DNA of 64,000 nt, taken from positions 1,126,001 to 1,190,000 of the forward strand of contig NZ_FSRS01000001.1 of NCBI RefSeq assembly GCF_900142935.1, in the 5' to 3' direction. The notes beneath the pieces are model-generated. The model was given only the letters and a program-made list of their open reading frames with translations. It did not search any database and was not told the DNA's origin. Made by a program: the position numbers and the translations under genes. Below are positions 57,572 through 64,000 of the stretch, piece after piece; the first letter of the stretch is position 1; each line of letters begins with the position of its first letter. Source of the DNA: Rhodovulum sp. ES.010. GTDB lineage: Bacteria; Pseudomonadota; Alphaproteobacteria; Rhodobacterales; Rhodobacteraceae.

Positions 57572-58371
57572 GCCGATTTCCGCGCCGCGTCCTCCGCCGG
57601 GGCGCGGGGACGGCCGCTTGCATCGAGGATCTCGCCGAACTCTGTCTCAAGGCGTTTCAGGTAACGCGCGGCGGACCATTCAACGCTGTGCTCGCCCAAG
57701 ATCATGCGCACGCCGAGAACAAGGTGCGCGTCCTGCCGATACTCGATCTCCAGATCGCGCGACAGCGTCTCGTGGAGGGTGCGGGTGATGCGGCCCTTGG
57801 CCGCCGCCTCCAGCGCCGGACCGGATTCGACCCGGGCGGGTCCATCGGCGCGCCGCGCGGTCGCGACAAGGGTTTCGCGGGTTTCCGCGTCGAGGTTTCC
57901 CAGACGCTCGATGAAGCGGGTGGCCATCTGGTCGGATATGTCCGTCCCCACGAAATCCGCGATAACCCGTTCGGTGATCTCCACGACCTGCCGGCCAGCC
58001 TGGCGCTGAAGCGCGCGCAGGATGTCGTCCCGCTCCTCGTCGAGATGCTGCAGCCAGGTCTCGCGCTTTCGCGCCATCTCGTCGCGCAGATCGTCCTCCA
58101 GCCGGGCGCGCAGCGCCTCGGCCTGGGCGCGCGCCTCGTCCAGCATGTCCGCCTTGCAATCCGCCAGCGCCGCGCGCTCGTCCTTCAGGCGCGCGGCCTC
58201 CTGCTCGGCGTTGCGCCGCGCGGCCGCGGCGTCCGACAGCCGCGCGACGATCCGGTCCTCGCGGCGCCGCATCGCCCGGATGATCGGCCGGTAGAGGAAC
58301 CGTTGCAGCAGCCAGACCAGGAGCAGGAAGTTGGCGATCTGCGCCGCGACGGTGAGCCAGTCGATCTGCAA
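57568..58371 (-). CDS. atpF: N-ATPase b subunit with delta-like C-terminal region
   Basis: A 267-residue stator subunit, much longer than ordinary b subunits of about 160. One N-terminal membrane helix ([18 protein letters not shown], residues about 13-30) is followed by a long charged coiled coil with [14 protein letters not shown] and [12 protein letters not shown]. From about residue 165 the sequence changes to a compact region ending [25 protein letters not shown], which resembles the end of delta/OSCP. That would explain the absence of a separate atpH. The delta likeness is by eye. It lies 4 bp after atpE. Confidence 0.9.
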   Translation of the reverse strand: MQIDWLTVAAQIANFLLLVWLLQRFLYRPIIRAMRRREDRIVARLSDAAAARRNAEQEAARLKDERAALADCKADMLDEARAQAEALRARLEDDLRDEMARKRETWLQHLDEERDDILRALQRQAGRQVVEITERVIADFVGTDISDQMATRFIERLGNLDAETRETLVATARRADGPARVESGPALEAAAKGRITRTLHETLSRDLEIEYRQDAHLVLGVRMILGEHSVEWSAARYLKRLETEFGEILDASGRPRAPAEDAARKSA

Positions 58372-58375
58372 GGTC

Positions 58376-58660
58376 TCAGCCTCCTCCGGCCTGGGTCACG
58401 AGATCGGTGAAGGGGTTGGCGAAGATCAGGATCATCGCCACGACGAAGCAATAGATCGCGGTGGACTCGATCATCGCGAGGCTGACGAACAGGGTGCGGG
58501 TGATCGTGTTGGCGGCGTCGGGCTGCTGGGCGAGCGCCTGCAAAGCCTGCGCCGCCGCCCGCCCCTCGGCGAGGGCCGGGCCGATCGAGCCGATCGCGAT
58601 GGTCAGCCCGGCGGTCGCGATCGAAAACACGGCGATCCAGGTTGCGGGGTCCATGGTCAC
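58376..58660 (-). CDS. atpE: N-ATPase c subunit (rotor ring)
   Basis: A 94-residue two-helix proteolipid. The outer helix has LAMIESTAIYCFVVAMILIF with Glu65, Ser66, Thr67 and Tyr70, the Na+-type ES/T-Y signature. The inner helix has GPALAEG with Glu32, where Na+ rings of Ilyobacter type have Gln32. The site therefore has two carboxylates. N-ATPase rings are known to be unusually large (17 subunits in Burkholderia pseudomallei). Na+ or H+ specificity cannot be settled by reading. The ATG overlaps the atpB stop. Confidence 0.95.
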   Translation of the reverse strand: MTMDPATWIAVFSIATAGLTIAIGSIGPALAEGRAAAQALQALAQQPDAANTITRTLFVSLAMIESTAIYCFVVAMILIFANPFTDLVTQAGGG

Positions 58661-59349
58661 TCTCCTTGATCGTGGTCCGGGTCCCGGTGCGATCGGCTGG
58701 CCGAGGCGATGTAGACCATGGCCAGCACCGCGAAGATATAGGCCTGGATCAGCCCGGTCAGCAGGCCGAGAAGCTGCATCAGCACGGGGAAGAAGAACGG
58801 TGCCACGCTGATCAGGATGCCGACGATCACCGTGCCGCTCATCACGTTGCCGTAAAGCCGCACGGCCAGGGCGACGGTCCGCGACAGCTCGCCGATGACG
58901 TTGAAGGGCAGCATCAGGGGCGTGGGGCGGATATAGGTTTTCAGGTAGTTCCCGACGCCGCGATGGGCGATCGAGAAGAGCGGCACCGCCACCAGCACGC
59001 AGATCGCAAGCGCCGCGGTGGTAGACAGCGAGCCCGTCGGCGGCTGGTAGCCCGGCACGACCGTCAGCAGATTGGCGGTGGCGATGAACAGGAACAGCGT
59101 GCCGATGAAGGGCAGGTAGCGGTCGGGGTCACGCACGCCGACCTCGTCGATCTGGTCGTGGATCGCGGTGACGACGACCTCTAGCAGGGCCTGCCAGCGC
59201 GACACCGTCTCGTCTTCGTCCAGGCGCGCCGTGACCGCCCAGGAGCCAAGCACGAGAATCGCCATCACGCCCCAGGTGAAGACCACGGTCGCGGTCAGCT
59301 GCAGGCCGCGCCATTCGTAGAGGACCCAGGCATCGGGGCTTATCTCCAT
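58657..59349 (-). CDS. atpB: N-ATPase a subunit
   Basis: A 230-residue membrane stator subunit that offers the ion half-channels to the c ring. The essential arginine is in FNVIGELSRTVALAVRLYGNVMSG (two Arg in the motif; the RLYGN arginine is the conserved one). The last helices ALTGLIQAYIFAVLAMVYI-type sequence are normal. It is short, as in N-ATPases. It overlaps atpR by 10 bp and atpE by 4 bp. Confidence 0.94.
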   Translation of the reverse strand: MEISPDAWVLYEWRGLQLTATVVFTWGVMAILVLGSWAVTARLDEDETVSRWQALLEVVVTAIHDQIDEVGVRDPDRYLPFIGTLFLFIATANLLTVVPGYQPPTGSLSTTAALAICVLVAVPLFSIAHRGVGNYLKTYIRPTPLMLPFNVIGELSRTVALAVRLYGNVMSGTVIVGILISVAPFFFPVLMQLLGLLTGLIQAYIFAVLAMVYIASASRSHRDPDHDQGE

Positions 59350-59621
59350 GGCGCGTCCCTCCCGGCGCTGGCCCGGCGGGTCACCGCGATCCGGACGACC
59401 ACGAATCCCAGGAGTCCCGCCACCAATGCGCCCGCCCCCGCCCCGAGGACGAGCGCCAGCGCAAGCGCCCCGGCGATGACCGCCGCGCGCAGACCGCCGA
59501 GCGCGACGAAAACCGGCAGCGCGCCCCCCTCCGACAGAGCCCGCACCGACAGCCAGAGCAGCCCCAGGTGGATCGCCGCCACGGCGGCGCCCGCGACGGC
59601 GGCAGCGGCCAGCTCAATCAT
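59340..59621 (-). CDS. atpR: N-ATPase-specific membrane protein AtpR
   Basis: A 93-residue protein with three hydrophobic helices and Arg residues next to or inside them (SVRALSEGG, GGLRAAVIAG). AtpR is found only in N-ATPase operons and is thought to help c-ring assembly together with AtpQ; its charged residue has been proposed to pair with the c-ring carboxylate. It overlaps atpQ by 8 bp. Confidence 0.85.
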   Translation of the reverse strand: MIELAAAAVAGAAVAAIHLGLLWLSVRALSEGGALPVFVALGGLRAAVIAGALALALVLGAGAGALVAGLLGFVVVRIAVTRRASAGRDAPWR

Positions 59622-59900
59622 CGCGCCGCCCCTCCCGCTGCACCCAGTACCAGGCGTTCAGGCAGCCCAGCGCCACGCCCGCCATCAGAAGAACCAGCGT
59701 CCACGAGGTGTCGCCCGGCCAGCGCCGGTCGATCCAGACGCCGAGCGCGATCCCGGCCAGCAGCGGCACCGCCACCGCCCAGCCGACCATGCCGAACATG
59801 CCGAGCCCGTACCAAGCGCTATCCGGCGGCTGCTTTCGCGCCTGTTCCATCCGGCGCACCTTGCGCGCGATGGTTTGGGCGGCGTCGGTCTCGTCCCTGC

Positions 59901-59904
<4 letters not shown>
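59614..59904 (-). CDS. atpQ: N-ATPase accessory protein AtpQ (AtpI-like)
   Basis: A 96-residue protein with two membrane helices (GMVGWAVAVPLLAGIALGVWIDRRW, and LVLLMAGVALGCLNAWYWV) of the AtpI/F0-AtpQ type, an assembly factor or Mg2+ transporter candidate. The N-terminus is charged (ETDAAQTIARKVRRMEQ). The ATG at 59904 overlaps the atpC stop; the longer upstream frame is an echo of atpC. Confidence 0.88.
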
Positions 59905-61773
<1,869 letters not shown>

Positions 61774-61862
61774 CTAGCTCAGGTCGGCGCCTGCGCATAG
61801 GGCGAACGCCCGATCCTGCCGGGGGCGCCCGTGGGCGCGGGCGGCGGCCGCGCCTCCCGCCT

Positions 61863-63503
61863 TCACGGACGCCGCAGCATCTTCGAAAGGTCGGCCCAGC
61901 CCCGCGTGTTCACCACATGGTCGGCGGTGAGCCATCCGCGCCGTGCCTTATCGACGCCGTAGCGCATGTGGGCCAGGCCGCCGGTGCAATGGGCGTCGGT
62001 CGAGATCGCGATGCCGACCCCGCGCTCGGCGGCCATCCGGCAATGGATATCGCTGAGATCGAGCCGCGTCGGGTTCGCGTTGAGCTCCAGCACGCAGCCC
62101 GCGTCGTGCGCGGCGTCCATGATCCGTTCCATACTGACCGAAGCCGGTTGGCGCCGGCCGATCAGCCGGCCGGTGGGGTGGCCGATAATGCCGACTCTGG
62201 GATTGTCGATCGCCCGCAGGAACCGCGCGGTCTGGGCCTCTGCGTCGAGGTCGAGCCCCGCATGCAACGAAGCGACGACAAGGTCGAGCTTGTCGAGCTG
62301 CGCGTCGATCTCATCGATCTGCGCCTCGAGCGCGCTGGCAGAGAGCCCTCCCGCCTGGGTCTGCTTTTCGAGTGATCGGTGATCGCGAGGTAGTCGTAGC
62401 CGCGCGCCCGCGCCGCTTCGGCCATCTCGCGTAGCGTGTTCTTGCCGTCCGAGCCGGTCGTGTGCGCATGCAGATCGCCCCGCATGGCGTCGAGGGTCAC
62501 GAGATCGGGAAGGTCGCCCGCCTCCGCCGCCTCGATCTCGCCGCGATTCTCACGCAAAACCGGGTCGATCCGTGGCAGGCCGATCGCCGCGTAGACCTCT
62601 TCCTCGGTCGCGCCGGCGACGCGGGTTTCACCGTCGAACAACCCGTATTCGTTGAGCTTCAGCCCGCGCGCCTGCGCCCGGCGCCCGGCGCCGTCCGGCG
62701 ATGTTGTGCGCCTTGGAGCCGGTGAAATAGTGCATCGCCGCGCCCCAACTCTCTTTCGCGACGACGCGCAGGTCCACCTGCATCCCCGACCGCAGCCGCA
62801 CCGTCGAGCGCGTCTTGCCGTGCGAGGCGACCTCCTCGATCTCGTCGTAGTGGACGAACCGATCTATGACCGCGCCCCCCGCATCCCCGGCAGCGAGGAT
62901 ATCGAGGTCGCCGACCGTCTCCTGGCAGCGGCGATAGCCGCCCGCGATCTCGGCCGTCTCGACACCGTCGATTTCGCGGATCCAGGCGATCAGCGGCTCG
63001 GCGAATTCCTCGGCCACGTCGCGCCGGGTGCGCCGTTCCTCGAGATCGCCGGCCTCCAGCGCCGCCCGGATCTTCGCCTCGGTCTTCGCGCCGAAGCCCG
63101 CGATCTCCGCGATTCGCTCCTCCTTCACGGCCCGCTCCAGGTCGTCGATGGAGGCGAGGTCCAGCGCCTCGAACAGCGCCCGCGCCCGTTTGGGGCCGAT
63201 GCCGGGGATGCGGGTCGCTTGGACCACGGCCTCGGGCATGGTGTCGGACAGCTCGTCCAGCAAGGACAGGTGGCCGGTGCGCGCGATCTGGGCGATCTTT
63301 CCCGCGAGGTCCTCTCCGATATCGGGCAGGGCCGAGAGGTCCTCGCCTGCCTCCACCATGTCGGCCACGCGCCGGCTCTGGTCGCGAACGGTGGTTGCCG
63401 CGTTGCGGTAGGCCCGCACGCGAAACCGGTTGGCCCCGCGAATCTCCAGAAAGTCCGCGACGTGATCGAAGATCGCCGCGACTTCGCTGTTATGCACGGG
63501 CAT
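61863..63503 (-). pseudogene. polX: broken DNA polymerase X with PHP domain
   Basis: A family-X DNA polymerase/3'-5' exonuclease gene split over three frames. Part one (63503 to about 62687) has the helix-hairpin-helix DNA-binding region (RIPGIGPKRARALFE) and the palm with catalytic Asp pairs in ETVGDLDILA and MQVDLRVV. A 7-bp tandem duplication at 62674-62687 shifts the frame. Part two holds [21 protein letters not shown] and LAITDHSK of the PHP domain, then a second indel near 62372. Part three has [24 protein letters not shown] and STDAH. Between parts two and three roughly 25-30 residues, including the usual EVDIL metal motif, are missing. Confidence 0.85.
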
Positions 63504-63677
63504 CGGCGCCACCTCCCCCTATCCCACGATCCGCCGGACGGTCGCCGCGTCAAGCCGCATGGTCGCGCGCCTCGCCGAGCGTCCTGCCGGGCCGCCTCCT
63601 GACAAACGCGGGACGGCCGCCACCGTTTCGGTCGCGGCCGCTTTTCGGTCGGGCTGGATCGTCGCCGGGCGAGCGGC

Positions 63678-64000
63678 TCAGAAGTCCTGCCACCCCCCGC
63701 CGCCGGCGGCGGCGCTGCGCGGCTCGGCGCCACGCGGCGCGCTTCCGGCGGCCGGCTTGCCCGGCGCCGCCGTCGGGACGGCGCGCATTGCGCCGACCCC
63801 CGCGGCCCCGGCTCCGTCGCGCAGGCGGAACTGGGCGACGCGCTCCTGCAGATGCGTGGCCTCGCTCTTGAGGGTCATCGCGGCCGCGGTGGTTTCCTCG
63901 ACCATCGCGGCGTTCTGCTGGGTGACCTGGTCGAGATGAGACATCCCGGTATTGATCTCACCGATACCAACCGACTGCTCTTGGGCGCCCGTCGCGATGC
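63678..64000 (-). CDS. methyl-accepting chemotaxis protein, C-terminal end (partial)
   Basis: The frame enters from the right edge with GAQEQSVGIGEINTG and continues SHLDQVTQQNAAMVEETTAA, the end of the MCP signalling helix and the second methylation helix. A Gly/Ala/Pro-rich tail of about 45 residues follows and ends GGWQDF, like a tethering pentapeptide that recruits CheR/CheB. Sensor domains lie outside the window. It is 174 bp upstream of the polX remnant on the same strand. Confidence 0.9.
   Translation of the reverse strand, partial: IATGAQEQSVGIGEINTGMSHLDQVTQQNAAMVEETTAAAMTLKSEATHLQERVAQFRLRDGAGAAGVGAMRAVPTAAPGKPAAGSAPRGAEPRSAAAGGGGWQDF

Overview
The window reads as chromosomal DNA of a high-GC, marine or halotolerant alphaproteobacterium, most likely of the Rhodobacterales (roseobacter/Paracoccaceae group). 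The evidence is a long nuo operon interleaved with small genes, among them a DUF5333 protein I know from Rhodobacteraceae; a leucine-degradation operon; an ectoine/hydroxyectoine degradation locus; an N-type ATPase operon; and an intergenic hairpin-plus-motif repeat typical of this order. Genus cannot be fixed by reading alone. No rRNA, tRNA, CRISPR array or prophage was seen.

Layout. 1-2.35 kb: kynureninase, a GNAT acetyltransferase joined to it by a 30-bp tandem duplication, and a convergent BLUF photoreceptor. 2.7-25.1 kb (all minus strand): one long gene train that starts at nuoA near 25.1 kb, carries all 14 complex I genes (A,B,C,D,E,F,G,H,I,J,K,L,M,N), and runs on into birA, coaX, rnj (RNase J), a DUF2256 gene and a class I glutamine amidotransferase-type hydrolase. 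Seven extra genes sit between nuo genes: a sulfotransferase (C/D), a small exported protein (D/E), a membrane-anchored helix-hairpin-helix protein (E/F), a DUF5333 protein (F/G), a lipoprotein (G/H), a low-GC ORFan (H/I) and a cysteine-free carboxymuconolactone-decarboxylase-like protein (I/J). A promoter-like element and a dyad lie upstream of nuoA.

25.4-33.2 kb (minus): leucine/isovalerate catabolism, ivd - secreted DUF1311 protein - mccB - mccA - GST - hmgL - liuC, with a promoter-like element and a 14-bp palindrome upstream of ivd. 33.3-35.3 kb: creA, a lipoprotein and moaA. 35.4-36.4 kb: an IS630-family element flanked by TA duplications, inserted exactly in the stop codon of a gene for a cysteine-rich secreted protein.

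37.4-45.6 kb: ectoine/hydroxyectoine degradation, with eutB-eutC-doeX-doeC-doeD on the minus strand diverging from doeA-doeB on the plus strand. Ectoine would be opened by DoeA, deacetylated by DoeB, transaminated by DoeD and oxidised to aspartate by DoeC; EutB and EutC are the accessory enzymes linked to hydroxyectoine. No transporter, EnuR or EutA is in the window. 45.8-47.6 kb: an EAL-CBS-GGDEF cyclic-di-GMP protein.

47.6-54.7 kb (minus): an acyl-CoA ligase followed by a five-gene HAAT-type ABC transporter, suggesting import and CoA activation of a carboxylic acid. 55.2-61.7 kb (minus): a complete N-ATPase operon atpDCQRBEFAG, with a two-carboxylate c subunit and a b subunit that appears to carry a delta-like C-terminus. 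61.9-63.5 kb: a polX (PHP-type DNA polymerase X) pseudogene with at least three lesions. The window ends inside the C-terminus of a methyl-accepting chemotaxis protein.
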